64,000 nucleotides of DNA from Nocardia exalbida NBRC 100660 (GTDB lineage Bacteria > Actinomycetota > Actinomycetes > Mycobacteriales > Mycobacteriaceae): contig NZ_BAFZ01000056.1 in NCBI RefSeq assembly GCF_000308575.1, positions 1-64,000 on the forward strand, in the 5' to 3' direction. Position 1 is the stretch's first letter. Every line of letters starts with the position of its first letter. Both the position numbers and the translations under genes were made by a program. This document shows, piece by piece, positions 34,821-44,391 of the stretch. The notes beneath the pieces were generated by a model. The model had not been told where the DNA came from. It worked only from the letters and a program-made list of their open reading frames with translations, and did no database searches.

Positions 34821-37631
34821 GTGACTCGCTCATTCGCCGACCGCCATATCGGACCCGACCGGGCCGAAGTGGCCGGGATCCTGGACGTCGTCGGCGTGCC
34901 GTCGCTGGACGAACTGGCTGCCGCGGCGCTCCCTGCGAGCATCCTGGACGGCGGCGGACTGGCCGGGCTGCCCCCCGCGGCCTCCGAGCACGAGGTACTC
35001 GCCGAACTCGCCGGACTCGCGGCATCGAACACCGTGGCCACCTCGATGATCGGGCTCGGCTACTACGACACGCTGACCCCGCCGGTGCTGGTGCGCAACC
35101 TTTTGGAGAATCCGGCCTGGTACACCGCGTACACGCCCTATCAGCCGGAGATCAGCCAGGGCAGGCTGGAGGCCCTGCTCAACTTCCAGACCATGGTGTC
35201 GGAGCTGACCGGTATGGACGTCGCCAACGCGTCCATGCTGGACGAGGCGACCGCCGCCGCCGAGGCGATGACGTTGCTGCGCCGGGCGAGCAAGGTGAAG
35301 TCCGGCAGGCTGTTGCTCGACACCGACCTGTTCCCGCAGACCAGGACGGTGCTCTACACCAGGGCCGAGCCGCTCGGCCTGGAGATCGTGGAGGCCGACC
35401 TGTCCACCGGCGAGCTGCCCGAAGGGGAGTTCTTCGGTGTGCTGGCGCAGTCGCCCGGAGCGTCCGGTCGCGTCGTGGACCGCACCGGACTGATCGCGGC
35501 GGCGCACGAACGCGGCGCGCTCGTGGCGATCGGCGCCGACCTGCTGGCCATGACCCTGATCACGCCGCCCGGTGAGCAGGGCGCCGACGTGTGCTTCGGC
35601 ACCACCCAGCGCTTCGGCGTCCCGCTCGGCTTCGGTGGTCCGCACGCCGGATACCTCGCGGTGCGGCAGGCGCAGGCCCGTCAGCTGCCCGGCCGCCTGG
35701 TCGGAGTCTCGGTGGACGCGGACGGCGCGGTCGCCTACCGGCTCGCCTTGCAGACCCGCGAGCAGCACATCCGCCGGGAGAAGGCGACCTCCAACATCTG
35801 CACCGCGCAAGTGCTACTGGCCATCGTGGCCGCGATGTACGCCTCCTACCACGGCGCCGACGGGCTACGGTCGATCGCGCGCCGGGTGCACGGGCACGCC
35901 GCGGCGATCGCGGCCGGGCTGGACGGCGCGGTCGTGCACGACAGTTTCTTCGACACGGTGCTCGCGCACGTGCCCGGTGGTGCCGAAGCCGTCGTGGCGA
36001 AAGCGAAGTCACGCGGTATCAATCTGCGTCTGGTCGACGCCGACCACGTCGGCATCGCCTGCGACGAGGCGACCACCGACGCGCATGTCGCGGCCGTACT
36101 CGAATCCTTCGGTACCGCGGTGTCGTCCGAGCCGGGGACGGGCGCGCCGGTCGCGGCGATCGAGAACCGCGCCTCGGAGTTCCTCACCCACCCCGCGTTC
36201 ACGAAGTACCACACCGAGACGGCGATGCTGCGGTATCTGCGCACGCTGTCCGACAAGGACATCGCGTTGGACCGCAGCATGATCCCGCTCGGCTCGTGCA
36301 CCATGAAGCTGAACGCCACCGCGGAGATGGAGGCCATCACCTGGCCGGGTTTCGCGCGCGTGCATCCCTACGCGCCGGTCGAGGACGCGCCCGGTCTGCT
36401 ACAGGTGATCGCGGATCTGGAACGCTGGTTGTCGGACATCACCGGCTACGACTCGGTGAGCCTGCAGCCCAACGCGGGCAGCCAGGGCGAGTACGCCGGG
36501 CTGCTGGCGATCCGCCGCTACCATCTCGACCGCGGTGACACCCACCGCGACACCTGCCTCATCCCGTCCAGCGCGCACGGCACCAACGCGGCCTCGGCGG
36601 CGATGGCCGGACTGCGCGTGGAGGTGGTGAAGTGCCGCGCCAACGGTGACGTCGACCTGGACGACCTGCGCGCCAAGATCGCCGATCACGCCGATCGCCT
36701 GGCCTGCATCATGATCACCTATCCGTCCACGCACGGCGTCTACGAGCACGAGGTCGCCGAGTTGTGCGCGCTGGTGCACGACGCGGGCGGTCAGGTCTAT
36801 GTGGACGGCGCCAACCTGAACGCCCTGGTCGGTCTGGCCCGGCCGGGCCGGTTCGGCGGCGACGTGAGCCACTTGAATCTGCACAAGACGTTCTGCATTC
36901 CGCACGGCGGCGGTGGCCCCGGCGTCGGCCCGGTCGCGGTCCGCGCGCACCTGGCGCGGTATCTCCCCGGCGATCCGCTGGAGACGGGATCCCACGCGGT
37001 GTCGGCGGCGAAGTACGGCTCGGCCTCCATCCTGCCGATCACCTGGGCCTACATTCGCATGATGGGCGCCGACGGGCTGCGCCGCGCCTCGCTGACGGCG
37101 ATCGCCTCGGCGAACTACATCGCGCGCCGGCTCGACGAGTATTTCCCGGTGCTCTACACCGGTGAGCACGGCATGGTGGCCCACGAGTGCATCCTGGACC
37201 TGCGCGAGATCACCAAACAGACCGGCGTCACCGTCGACGATGTGGCCAAACGCCTGGCGGACTACGGTTTCCACGCGCCGACCATGAGCTTCCCGGTGGC
37301 CGGTACGTTGATGGTGGAACCCACCGAGAGCGAAAACCTCGCCGAGCTGGACGATTTCATCGAGGCGATGATTTCCATCCGCGCGGAGATCGATCAGGTC
37401 GCCGCGGGTGTGTGGCCGGTGACCGACAACCCGCTGCGCGGTGCGCCGCACACCGCGGCGTCGCTGGTGGGGGATTGGGAGCACCCTTACAGCCGGGAAG
37501 TCGCCGTGTATCCGCGGGGTCTCGGGCATGCCCGCGCGAAGGTGTGGCCGCCGGTGCGCCGGATCGACGGCGCCTACGGCGACCGCAACCTCATGTGCGC
37601 CTGCCCGCCGCTGGAGGCGTACGCGGGCTGA
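34821..37631 (+). CDS. gcvP: Glycine dehydrogenase (decarboxylating), P protein
   Basis: A full-length 936-residue homodimeric P protein, both halves in one chain. The PLP lysine is Lys689 in [18 protein letters not shown]; the N-terminal half contains [11 protein letters not shown]. It decarboxylates glycine and passes the aminomethyl group to lipoyl-GcvH. The GTG start has GGGAG five bases before it. It is controlled by the tandem glycine riboswitch. Confidence 0.97.
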   Translation: MTRSFADRHIGPDRAEVAGILDVVGVPSLDELAAAALPASILDGGGLAGLPPAASEHEVLAELAGLAASNTVATSMIGLGYYDTLTPPVLVRNLLENPAWYTAYTPYQPEISQGRLEALLNFQTMVSELTGMDVANASMLDEATAAAEAMTLLRRASKVKSGRLLLDTDLFPQTRTVLYTRAEPLGLEIVEADLSTGELPEGEFFGVLAQSPGASGRVVDRTGLIAAAHERGALVAIGADLLAMTLITPPGEQGADVCFGTTQRFGVPLGFGGPHAGYLAVRQAQARQLPGRLVGVSVDADGAVAYRLALQTREQHIRREKATSNICTAQVLLAIVAAMYASYHGADGLRSIARRVHGHAAAIAAGLDGAVVHDSFFDTVLAHVPGGAEAVVAKAKSRGINLRLVDADHVGIACDEATTDAHVAAVLESFGTAVSSEPGTGAPVAAIENRASEFLTHPAFTKYHTETAMLRYLRTLSDKDIALDRSMIPLGSCTMKLNATAEMEAITWPGFARVHPYAPVEDAPGLLQVIADLERWLSDITGYDSVSLQPNAGSQGEYAGLLAIRRYHLDRGDTHRDTCLIPSSAHGTNAASAAMAGLRVEVVKCRANGDVDLDDLRAKIADHADRLACIMITYPSTHGVYEHEVAELCALVHDAGGQVYVDGANLNALVGLARPGRFGGDVSHLNLHKTFCIPHGGGGPGVGPVAVRAHLARYLPGDPLETGSHAVSAAKYGSASILPITWAYIRMMGADGLRRASLTAIASANYIARRLDEYFPVLYTGEHGMVAHECILDLREITKQTGVTVDDVAKRLADYGFHAPTMSFPVAGTLMVEPTESENLAELDDFIEAMISIRAEIDQVAAGVWPVTDNPLRGAPHTAASLVGDWEHPYSREVAVYPRGLGHARAKVWPPVRRIDGAYGDRNLMCACPPLEAYAG

Positions 37632-37651
37632 ACCCCGGCCCGGCCACGCTG

Positions 37652-38134
37652 TTATGCCGCGGCGGCCGCTTTCGCGTAACTGTTCGCCAGGTCCGGCCAA
37701 CCGCCCGCACTGCCGACGGCGTCGTGCATGGATTCCCAGCCCGGTCCGTGCCTCTCGAAACCGGAGTGCACCAGCGTGACGGCGGTGCGATCGGGAGCGA
37801 TGGCCGAAAAGGTGACGTCGACGCGGCTGGCGCGTTCCGGATCGGTCTCCTGCTTCCAGTCCAGGCCGATCTCCCAGGAGAACGCGAAGTGGCTGGGCGG
37901 CTGCCAGACCAGCACCGTTCCCCACGGGCATTCGGTGCCGTCCTCCTCGCGGCCGAGGCAGCGGCCGCCCACGCGGGGCTCGATCACCTCCTCGGCGAGC
38001 CGGCCGGTGCCGATGTGGTGCTCACGCGGCCACCAGCGGTCGATTCCGGTGGTGAACACCTCGTGCGCGGTCTCGATGGGTGCGTCGACGACGAGTTCGA
38101 CTCGCACGTCCTTATCGTTGACCTGTGGTGTCAT
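37652..38134 (-). CDS. SRPBCC / AHSA1-like protein
   Basis: A 160-residue single-domain START/Bet-v1-like protein: VELVVDAPIETAHEVFTTGI at the N-terminus and the C-terminal helix of AHSA1 proteins. Such proteins bind hydrophobic ligands and are commonly encoded beside ArsR regulators. The ATG overlaps the ArsR stop by four bases, giving one translational unit. Confidence 0.88.
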   Translation of the reverse strand: MTPQVNDKDVRVELVVDAPIETAHEVFTTGIDRWWPREHHIGTGRLAEEVIEPRVGGRCLGREEDGTECPWGTVLVWQPPSHFAFSWEIGLDWKQETDPERASRVDVTFSAIAPDRTAVTLVHSGFERHGPGWESMHDAVGSAGGWPDLANSYAKAAAAA

Positions 38135-38472
38135 CCCTGCTCCTCCTTGCCTGCTCGTTGTTCGGCGGCCCGCCGGTTCGCCTCGTCCTGAAAAGCCGAC
38201 ATCGCGGTCGTCCAGAAGTGCGTGAAGTACGCGCGCAGCGCGTCGATACCGGTGGGGTTCAAGCGGTAGACCCGGCGGGTGCCGACCGCCTCGTGGGTCA
38301 CCAAACCGGCCTGTTCCAGCACCTTGAGGTGCTGGGACACGGCGGGTCTGCTCACCGGCAGGCCCTCGGCCAGCTGCCCTACCGCGCACGGTCCTGTACC
38401 GAGGCGTTCGAAGATCGCCCGCCTCGTCGGATCGCCCAGTGCGTCGAGGGCTGCGCCTCGGTAAGTTCCCAC
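38131..38472 (-). CDS. ArsR-family winged-helix regulator
   Basis: A 113-residue ArsR protein with the HTH VSRPAVSQHLKVLEQAGLV (about 40-58). It has no metal-binding cysteines of the SmtB/ArsR type, so it probably senses through its SRPBCC partner or another ligand. The GTG start is adjacent to a perfect 16-bp palindrome that contains its own -10 (TAGACT, eight bases away). Confidence 0.9.
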   Translation of the reverse strand: MGTYRGAALDALGDPTRRAIFERLGTGPCAVGQLAEGLPVSRPAVSQHLKVLEQAGLVTHEAVGTRRVYRLNPTGIDALRAYFTHFWTTAMSAFQDEANRRAAEQRAGKEEQG

Positions 38473-38477
38473 GAACC

Positions 38478-38493
38478 GTAAGTCTAGACTTAC
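38478..38493. promoter_or_regulatory. Perfect 16-bp palindromic operator of the arsR gene
   Basis: GTAAGTCTAGACTTAC is exactly self-complementary and lies five bases upstream of the GTG. It overlaps a TAGACT -10 at 38481-38486. Inference: autorepression by ArsR occluding polymerase. Confidence 0.75.
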
Positions 38494-38566
38494 TGATAGG
38501 CGCTGTCGAGAGCTTCGAGCGAGGTGACCTGCGGGTACTCGGGCGGGAGCTGCCGGGTGCGCGCGC

Positions 38567-40231
38567 CTACGGCGTGGTGAGCGCTTTGACGACGGCGTTG
38601 CCGAAGCCGATGTCGTCGGAGGTGGACGGCCGGGTGTAACTGCCGCCGGTTTGCTGCGCCAGGGCTTGGAGTGTCTGGGTGCCGCTGCCGCCGAGCACGA
38701 TCACATCGATGCGCACGGGGCGGGCGCGATCGATGGCCGCGGTGATGTCGGCGGCCAGTCGGGTGCCGGTGACCGTGGAATCGTCGTCGGGTCCGTCGGT
38801 GATCAACAGCACCGAGTTGGTGCGGCCGGGCGTGTACCCGGCGACTGCGCTCTTGTACGCCGCGATCAGGGACGGATAGGCCTGGTCGGACCGGTTCTCA
38901 TCCGGGCGGACCGAACCGAGGGCGGTGGTGATCTTCGTACGCTGCTCGGCGGTCAGCGGAGCGGTTGCGGCCGCCACCCGGTACGGAGTGTTGCCGTCGA
39001 GGTTCTTGCCGAAGGTCCACACACCGAGGCCGAAGTCGGGCGGCATGACCGTCATGGTGGAGTTCAGGGCGGCGAGGACGTTCGCCAATCGCGTGGTCGA
39101 GCCCTCTGCGGTCCCCATCGACGCGGAGACGTCGACCAGAACCGTCGAGCGCACGCCGAGGACGGGATTCGCCAGCGTGGCGCGCACCTTGTCGAGCGCG
39201 CCGCGGGGCGGGACGGCGGCCGCGGCGGGCGGCGCACTGCCGAAGCCCGCCGCGACGAAGGCCTGCGCCTGCTCGGGCTTGCGCAAGTAGTCGGTGAATC
39301 GTCCGGCGATGAGGTTCTGCGTCTTGTCCACCCAGGCGCCGGACATCAGCGCGGCCGGGTAATCGGCCACCGGCGCCGACCCGGCGGGATGGAACGCGAC
39401 AACGCCGGCCACGCCCTTGAGTTGCTGTTCGGTAGCCGCTATCGCGTGCAGCGGCGCTTCCTGGCCGGTGAGTTGCGCGGGCACCGCCGCGGCGTCAGGT
39501 GCTTCGGGCGCGTCGGCGGCGAGCCCGGAGATCGCGGCGACCACCTGGCCGGACTGCGCCGCCTGTTCGCTGAGCGGCTCGGCTCCCGAGACCACGGTCC
39601 CGACCGCCGTGGCCGCGGCCAGCGTGGCGTCCCCCGAGGGCAGCGCCATGCGCAGCCCGCCCCATCCGTCCAGTCCGATCTCCCCGAGCGATCCCTGCTG
39701 CAACCGCGGCAGATCCGCCCAGGACACGTCGGCCTGCTCCAGTGCGCGACGCAGCTCCTCCGGTACCGCGAGCACGATCGGGCTGGCGGCGATGGGCACC
39801 GGTGCGCCCTCGATCAGGCCGGGGACCCGCATGGACTCGATGGAGCGGGTGGAATCGGCGATCCACAGCGCCGGCTGCGGGCCGAGCGCCTGGTCCCACG
39901 GCTTGCCGCCGGTGAACGCGGCGACGATCGCGGCGGATGGCTGCGCGGTCACGCTGACCCGCGCGCAGTGGTCGCGTACTTTCGGCTGGGTCGCGTTGTA
40001 GCTGTCCGCGGCGGCCCGCACCTGCGCCGCGATGCTGGGATCGGCCGTCACCCAGAGCGTCGCGGGGCCCTCCACGCATTCGGCCGCCGCCGCGCTGTCC
40101 TGATCCGCCGCGCGATCGCGCAACTGGAACCAGCCGACGACGATCGCGGCCAGTAACGCAACGGCGACCACTGCGATAACCGGACCTTTGCTGATGCCTC
40201 GGGACCTGGTTCCGCTGCGATGAGTGCCCAC
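38567..40231 (-). CDS. Membrane-anchored VWA protein with a substrate-binding-like domain
   Basis: A 554-residue protein: a membrane helix (about 19-36), a periplasmic-binding-protein-like region (about 50-330), and a C-terminal von Willebrand factor A domain (about 360-550). The MIDAS is recognisable as DVSASM with downstream TDGPDDDS. Related actinobacterial proteins are called substrate-binding and VWA domain proteins and are thought to work in cell-envelope protein complexes. The GTG start has TACACT seven bases upstream and no ribosome site. Confidence 0.78.
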   Translation of the reverse strand: MGTHRSGTRSRGISKGPVIAVVAVALLAAIVVGWFQLRDRAADQDSAAAAECVEGPATLWVTADPSIAAQVRAAADSYNATQPKVRDHCARVSVTAQPSAAIVAAFTGGKPWDQALGPQPALWIADSTRSIESMRVPGLIEGAPVPIAASPIVLAVPEELRRALEQADVSWADLPRLQQGSLGEIGLDGWGGLRMALPSGDATLAAATAVGTVVSGAEPLSEQAAQSGQVVAAISGLAADAPEAPDAAAVPAQLTGQEAPLHAIAATEQQLKGVAGVVAFHPAGSAPVADYPAALMSGAWVDKTQNLIAGRFTDYLRKPEQAQAFVAAGFGSAPPAAAAVPPRGALDKVRATLANPVLGVRSTVLVDVSASMGTAEGSTTRLANVLAALNSTMTVMPPDFGLGVWTFGKNLDGNTPYRVAAATAPLTAEQRTKITTALGSVRPDENRSDQAYPSLIAAYKSAVAGYTPGRTNSVLLITDGPDDDSTVTGTRLAADITAAIDRARPVRIDVIVLGGSGTQTLQALAQQTGGSYTRPSTSDDIGFGNAVVKALTTP

Positions 40232-40238
40232 GGCGCCC

Positions 40239-40244
40239 AGTGTA
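40239..40244 (-). promoter_or_regulatory. Candidate -10 (TACACT) of the VWA gene
   Basis: TACACT, a seven-base gap, then the GTG start; leaderless expression is likely. Confidence 0.5.
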
Positions 40245-40342
40245 TGGTCACCGGCGCCGGACGAAGTCGGCGAGGCTTCTCCCGACCGGCACGAGGGACA
40301 CGGCAGTCCGCCGTCGCACCGGAAAGGCGCGACGGCGCGACC

Positions 40343-40615
40343 TCAGTGGCGGATCACGCGTCCGCGGTCGAACTCGTGGCCGCCCCAGACGCCGGACTGC
40401 CCGGTGCGCGCGGCGAATTCGCCACACGCGTCCCGGATCGGGCAGCGGGCGCAGACTCCGCGCGCGTAGTCGAAGTCTTGCGACGGGTACGGGAACCAGG
40501 CTTCGTGGTTCGGGTCGCCGCGGCAGGCCGCCCGGTTCCACCCTCGGGAGTCCGAGAGCGGGAGCAGATCGGTCAGGGTCAACTCCGCGACGGCGGTGGT
40601 CTCGGTGCGCGTCAT
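40343..40615 (-). CDS. WhiB-family iron-sulfur regulator
   Basis: A 90-residue WhiB-like protein. Four cysteines (Cys31, Cys55, Cys58, Cys64; AACRGD, CARCPIRDAC) form the [4Fe-4S] site, and the GVWGG turn (75-79) is present with a basic tail. Wbl proteins bind the sigma factor and respond to NO or O2. GAAAGGAG is the ribosome site. The Wbl subclass cannot be fixed from sequence alone. Confidence 0.93.
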   Translation of the reverse strand: MTRTETTAVAELTLTDLLPLSDSRGWNRAACRGDPNHEAWFPYPSQDFDYARGVCARCPIRDACGEFAARTGQSGVWGGHEFDRGRVIRH

Positions 40616-40643
40616 CGCGTTCTTCTCCTTTCTCGGGTCGCGG

Positions 40644-41201
40644 TCAGGTCGCGGCGAGTTGTCTCCAGATCCGGCGCTGTTGCCTGACCTGATGGGTGGG
40701 GGCCTTCGGCTCCCAGAGCAGGCGCATGCCCGCCTCCTGCGGGGTGCGGTCGGCCTTGGCCGTGTTGCACGGTGCGCAGCAGGCCACGAGGTTGCTCCAG
40801 GTGTTCGGTCCGCCCCGCGACCGCGGCCGGATGTGGTCGACGGTGCGCGCCCACCCGGCGCAGTAGCCGCACCGGTTCCGGTCGCGGCGCAGCACGCCGG
40901 CCGGCGTGGCCCTGCTCTCGTCGTGCGCCGGCACAGTGTGTTCCAGGTAGACGTAGCGCAGCAGCCGAATCGTCTGCGGCAGAGCGATTTCCACGTGCCG
41001 TGACCGGATCGGGAAGTGCGGCTCGCGCTCGGCCACCGATTCCGCGGCTCCGGCGACCAGGAGCACCACGGCCCGGTCGGCCTTGATCTCGTCGAGCGCC
41101 TCGTAGGAGGCGTTCAGGACGAGGACCGCGGTGTGTATCCAGTTGTCGGCGGTTATCGCCGCCTGATCGGCGGCACGGCGGAACGTCATGGGAATCACCA
41201 T
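40644..41201 (-). CDS. HNH endonuclease
   Basis: A 185-residue protein with a C-terminal HNH nuclease domain: two CXXC zinc pairs (Cys111/114, Cys142/145), His123 in VDHIRPRSRGG, and Asn137/Asn146. The N-terminal half (VLVLNASYEALDEIKADRAVVL) is the conserved actinobacterial module. The MVIP start is tentative; MTFRR four codons later is also possible. It follows a 44-residue ORF with a strong ribosome site by 38 bases. Confidence 0.85.
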   Translation of the reverse strand: MVIPMTFRRAADQAAITADNWIHTAVLVLNASYEALDEIKADRAVVLLVAGAAESVAEREPHFPIRSRHVEIALPQTIRLLRYVYLEHTVPAHDESRATPAGVLRRDRNRCGYCAGWARTVDHIRPRSRGGPNTWSNLVACCAPCNTAKADRTPQEAGMRLLWEPKAPTHQVRQQRRIWRQLAAT

Positions 41202-41239
41202 GTTTCGTGCGAAATGAAGCGGGGAGAGGAATGCGGCGG

Positions 41240-41374
41240 TCAGCCGGCGATCTGGAGGCGGCTGACGTCCGGTTCGCCGTGCGATGCGCGCAACGGCCCG
41301 CCGAACGCATCGCCCGCGGCCGCCGATCGCGCCGCCGCCCTGGTCCGCATTCGCTTCGTCGTTTCCGGATTCAC
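41240..41374 (-). CDS. Small 44-residue protein upstream of the HNH gene
   Basis: GTG start with AGAGGAGGGG at the right distance. It encodes a basic, alanine-rich, 44-residue peptide (starts MNPETTKRMRTRAAARSAAA). It is in line with the HNH gene, 38 bases from its start. No family is recognised. The ribosome site is the main evidence; codon third-position GC is only moderately high. Confidence 0.5.
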   Translation of the reverse strand: MNPETTKRMRTRAAARSAAAGDAFGGPLRASHGEPDVSRLQIAG

Positions 41375-41499
41375 TGCCGCCCCTCCTCTCCACTGCTCGG
41401 CGACCACCTCGAGGCGGTGGTCGGTGTCGAAACACATGGTGGCACAGCGCACCCGCCGTTGTCGGGTCATTTTTCGGCGGTGCGGCCGGCGGGCCGGGC

Positions 41500-42036
41500 T
41501 CAGGCCGGTCGCAGTTCGGCCGCGCCGAAGGAGACGTTGAACCGGTCGCACCAGATCGCGACGCTGGTCAGCTGGGCCAGGTCGGCATCGGCGGGGACGG
41601 GGTAGTTCTGGTTGCCCTGATTGCCCTTGAGTTTGCCCAGGTCGGTGTGGATGCCGTCGTCGAAGACGAACCATCCGTCGCGGCCCTCGCGCACCGGCGC
41701 GTCGGTGAGCCAGACGTGCAGGTCGGGGCCGTCGGAGGTGTCGAGGTCCTCCACTCGCAGCACCCTGCTGCCGTCGGGCAGCCGCAAGACAACGACGCCG
41801 CCCGAGGTGGCGTGCTCCTGCGAGACGAACGTGCCACGGGCGATGGCCTGCGGCTGCGCTTGCGTGCCGCCCGGACCCGGCGCAGCGGTGACCGACGGCG
41901 CCGCCTCCTGCACGGTGGTATCGGTGAACAGCCGCCACGGCTGGAACACGGCCAGTCCTACGCCCAGCCCCGCCACCAGCAGCACGGCGACGGCCCAGGT
42001 GATCGGCGATCGTGCGATACCGCGTGCGGACACCAT
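41500..42036 (-). CDS. DM13-domain membrane-anchored protein
   Basis: A 178-residue protein with a membrane helix (about 13-32) and one extracytoplasmic DM13 domain (about 65-176). VVVLRLPDGSRVLRVEDLDT, LGKLKGNQGNQNYPVP and the C-terminal WCDRFNVSFGAAEL containing the conserved cysteine are visible. DM13 domains are thought to bind heme or mediate electron transfer to partner proteins. CCGAGGAG precedes the ATG. Confidence 0.85.
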   Translation of the reverse strand: MVSARGIARSPITWAVAVLLVAGLGVGLAVFQPWRLFTDTTVQEAAPSVTAAPGPGGTQAQPQAIARGTFVSQEHATSGGVVVLRLPDGSRVLRVEDLDTSDGPDLHVWLTDAPVREGRDGWFVFDDGIHTDLGKLKGNQGNQNYPVPADADLAQLTSVAIWCDRFNVSFGAAELRPA

Positions 42037-42232
42037 GGCTTCTCCTCGGAGCGTCGTCGTGTGGCCGGAAAGGCCGGTTCACTGCGCGAGGGTTCTCGCC
42101 CCCATCGATTATGGAGGCGAGTGGCGACGGCGTCGACGGAATGGACAGGCGTCGTCCGACCCCGGGACGCAGGGTCTCGCCGACGTGGCGCGCGCGGGCG
42201 ATCCAGTCCGTGGTGATGTTCCCGAGATGCCA
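42037..42232. other. Intergenic stretch before the decayed regulator
   Basis: It holds the DM13 promoter, and nothing coding was recognised. Together with the remnant that follows, 424 bases carry no intact gene. Confidence 0.5.
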
Positions 42233-42433
42233 TGACGACTTCCACGCTCGTGGACGTCGCGATCAGCGTGGCTGGGACGGCTGCCACTGGCGCACGCGCT
42301 GCGGACGGGCCGGGTGGCGTTCACCGGCCCGCCCGCGCTCATCCGCCGGATGCCGTCGGTCCTGCGGCTCAGTCCCGTAGCCGGGTACGCGGACACCTCG
42401 CATGTGGACGCGGCCGCCCAGCGCGCGTCCTGA
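42233..42433 (+). pseudogene. Remnant of an HxlR-type regulator C-terminus
   Basis: One frame ends LPLAHALRTGRVAFTGPPAL followed by IRRMPSVLRLSPVAGY. This resembles the C-terminal tail of winged-helix HxlR regulators with an SCP2-like domain. The matching upstream residues (LVDVAISV) sit in another frame, and no HTH or start is present. It is probably a decayed fragment with a frameshift. Confidence 0.4.
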
Positions 42434-42460
42434 ACTCGGACACCGCCCCGCGCACCTCGC

Positions 42461-43750
42461 TCAGAGGTTCCCGACGATGTGCTCGAGACGCTGGGCGACC
42501 AGTTCGCGCGCCTTCTCGCGCAGCGCGGGCCGGTATCCGCTCGGGTACACCGGATCCGCCGGGGCGTAGTCCTTCAAGACCTCCTTCGCGAGGGTGATCT
42601 TGTGTACTTCGGTGGGTCCGTCGGCGATGGCCATCACCTCGGCGTAGCCGAGCATGTCGATGAACGGCATGTCCTGGCTGACGCCGAGCGCGCCGTGCAG
42701 GTGCAGCGCGCGCTGGGCGATGTCGTGCATCACCTTGGGCATGGCGACCTTGATCGCGGCGATGTCCTTGCGCACCTTCCGGTAGTCCTGCTCCTTGTCG
42801 ATGCGCCAGGCCGTGCGCAGCACCAGCAGCCGGAACTGCTCCATCTCGATCCAGCTGTCGGCGATGCGTTCCTGGGTCATCTGCAATCCGGCCAGCGGGC
42901 CGCCGCGCATCGGACGCGACACCGCTCGCTCGGCCATCATGTCGAACGCCTTGCGGACCATGGCGACCGTGCGCATCGCGTGATGCACGCGCCCGCCGCC
43001 CAGTCGCGTCTGCGCGACGACGAAGCCCTGGCCCTCCGCCCCGAGCAGGTGGTCGGCGGGCACGCGGACGTCGGTGAACCGCAGATGGCCTTCGTGCTCG
43101 CTGAATCCGGCGACGTGATAGTTCTTCACGATCTCCAACCCCGGGGCGTCGGCGGGCACGATGAACATCGACATGCCCCGGTACGGGCTCACCTCCGGAT
43201 CGGTCACCACCATGACGATGTGGAAGGCGGCGAACTGCGCGTTGGAGTTGAACCACTTCTCGCCGTTGATCACCCAGTGGTCGCCGTCGCGCACCGCGCG
43301 GGTGCGGAACAGCGTCGGGTCCGAGCCGCCGGTCGGCTCGGTCATCACGTAGCACGAGCCGATCTCCCCGGCCAGCAGCGGCTCGAGATAGGTCTTCTTC
43401 TGCTCCGGCGTGCCGTAGTGGGCGAGGATCTCCGCGTTGCCGGAATCCGGTGCCTGGCAGCCGAATACCGACGGCGCCCACACCGACGTGCCGAGCACCT
43501 CGTTGAGCAGGGCGAGCTTCATCTGCCCGAAACCGGGGCCGCCCAGTTCCGGCCCGAGGTGGCAGGCCCACAGGCCCTGCTCCTTGACCTGCTCCTTCAG
43601 TGGCCGCATCAGTGCCATGGCCTCACGGTCGGTGCGGTCGTATGGGTTGGGGTAGAGCAGGTCCAGCGGCTCCACCTCGGTGCGGACGAACTCCGCCGCC
43701 CAGTCCAGCTTCCGCTGGTACTCCGGGTCGGTCTCGAAATCCCAAGCCAT
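42461..43750 (-). CDS. Acyl-CoA dehydrogenase (FadE type)
   Basis: A 429-residue acyl-CoA dehydrogenase of the ACAD10/11-like group. SCYVMTEPTGGSDPTLFRTR is the flavin segment, and LHLHGALGVSQDMPF with DGPTEVHKITLAKEVL lies near the C-terminus. It introduces the alpha,beta double bond into an acyl-CoA. It ends a coupled four-gene unit, starting two bases after the TetR stop, and is probably the first beta-oxidation step of that pathway. Confidence 0.88.
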   Translation of the reverse strand: MAWDFETDPEYQRKLDWAAEFVRTEVEPLDLLYPNPYDRTDREAMALMRPLKEQVKEQGLWACHLGPELGGPGFGQMKLALLNEVLGTSVWAPSVFGCQAPDSGNAEILAHYGTPEQKKTYLEPLLAGEIGSCYVMTEPTGGSDPTLFRTRAVRDGDHWVINGEKWFNSNAQFAAFHIVMVVTDPEVSPYRGMSMFIVPADAPGLEIVKNYHVAGFSEHEGHLRFTDVRVPADHLLGAEGQGFVVAQTRLGGGRVHHAMRTVAMVRKAFDMMAERAVSRPMRGGPLAGLQMTQERIADSWIEMEQFRLLVLRTAWRIDKEQDYRKVRKDIAAIKVAMPKVMHDIAQRALHLHGALGVSQDMPFIDMLGYAEVMAIADGPTEVHKITLAKEVLKDYAPADPVYPSGYRPALREKARELVAQRLEHIVGNL

Positions 43751-43752
43751 GG

Positions 43753-44391
43753 TCAGCCTTTCGTGTCTGGCGCGGTGCCGGTCACCACGCCGTCGAGCAA
43801 AGTGGTCGCGAGGATGGCGGCGATCTCGCCGGGGGAGCGGTCGCCGTGCGGGCGGTACCAGAACGAGACCATGTTCAGCATGCCGAGCATGCTGTTGGTG
43901 ACCACGTGGTCGCCGGTGCGCAGCAGCCCTTCCGCGTGACCGGCGTCGATGACGCGCTGCCAGCAGTGCTGCACCCGGTCGCGCAGCTCCTGTAGCTGCG
44001 CGGCGCGCTCGCCCGTGAGCGCGCCGACGTCGCGCAGCTGGATGGCCACCTCGCGCTGATGGCGGACGATCAGCCGCACATGACTGTGAATCATCTTGCG
44101 CAGCTTGGTGACCGGATCGTCGGGACCGTCGGAGATCTGCTCTGCCTCGACCAGCATCAGCTGGATGTAGTCGCGCAGAATCTGCCAGAGCAGTTCCTCC
44201 TTGGAACCGATGTGGTAGTACAGCGCGCCGCGCTGCACGTCGGCCCGATCACCGATTTCGGCCACGCCGGTGCCGTGAAAACCCTGCTCGGCGAACAGGT
44301 CGATCGCCGCACGCACGATCCGCGCCCTGGTGTCGCTCGCCGTCGATTCGGCGGCGGGCGGGCGGCCGCGCCTGCGCGAAGGCGGGGTCAT
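43753..44391 (-). CDS. TetR-family regulator of the SDR-ADH-FadE operon
   Basis: A 212-residue TetR protein: HTH near residues 40-60 (VAEIGDRADVQRGALYYHIG). Its start overlaps the ADH stop by four bases, so it is co-translated inside the operon it probably controls. A likely operator is the AATGT/ACATT repeat upstream of the SDR gene. The ligand is probably an acyl-CoA. Confidence 0.87.
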   Translation of the reverse strand: MTPPSRRRGRPPAAESTASDTRARIVRAAIDLFAEQGFHGTGVAEIGDRADVQRGALYYHIGSKEELLWQILRDYIQLMLVEAEQISDGPDDPVTKLRKMIHSHVRLIVRHQREVAIQLRDVGALTGERAAQLQELRDRVQHCWQRVIDAGHAEGLLRTGDHVVTNSMLGMLNMVSFWYRPHGDRSPGEIAAILATTLLDGVVTGTAPDTKG

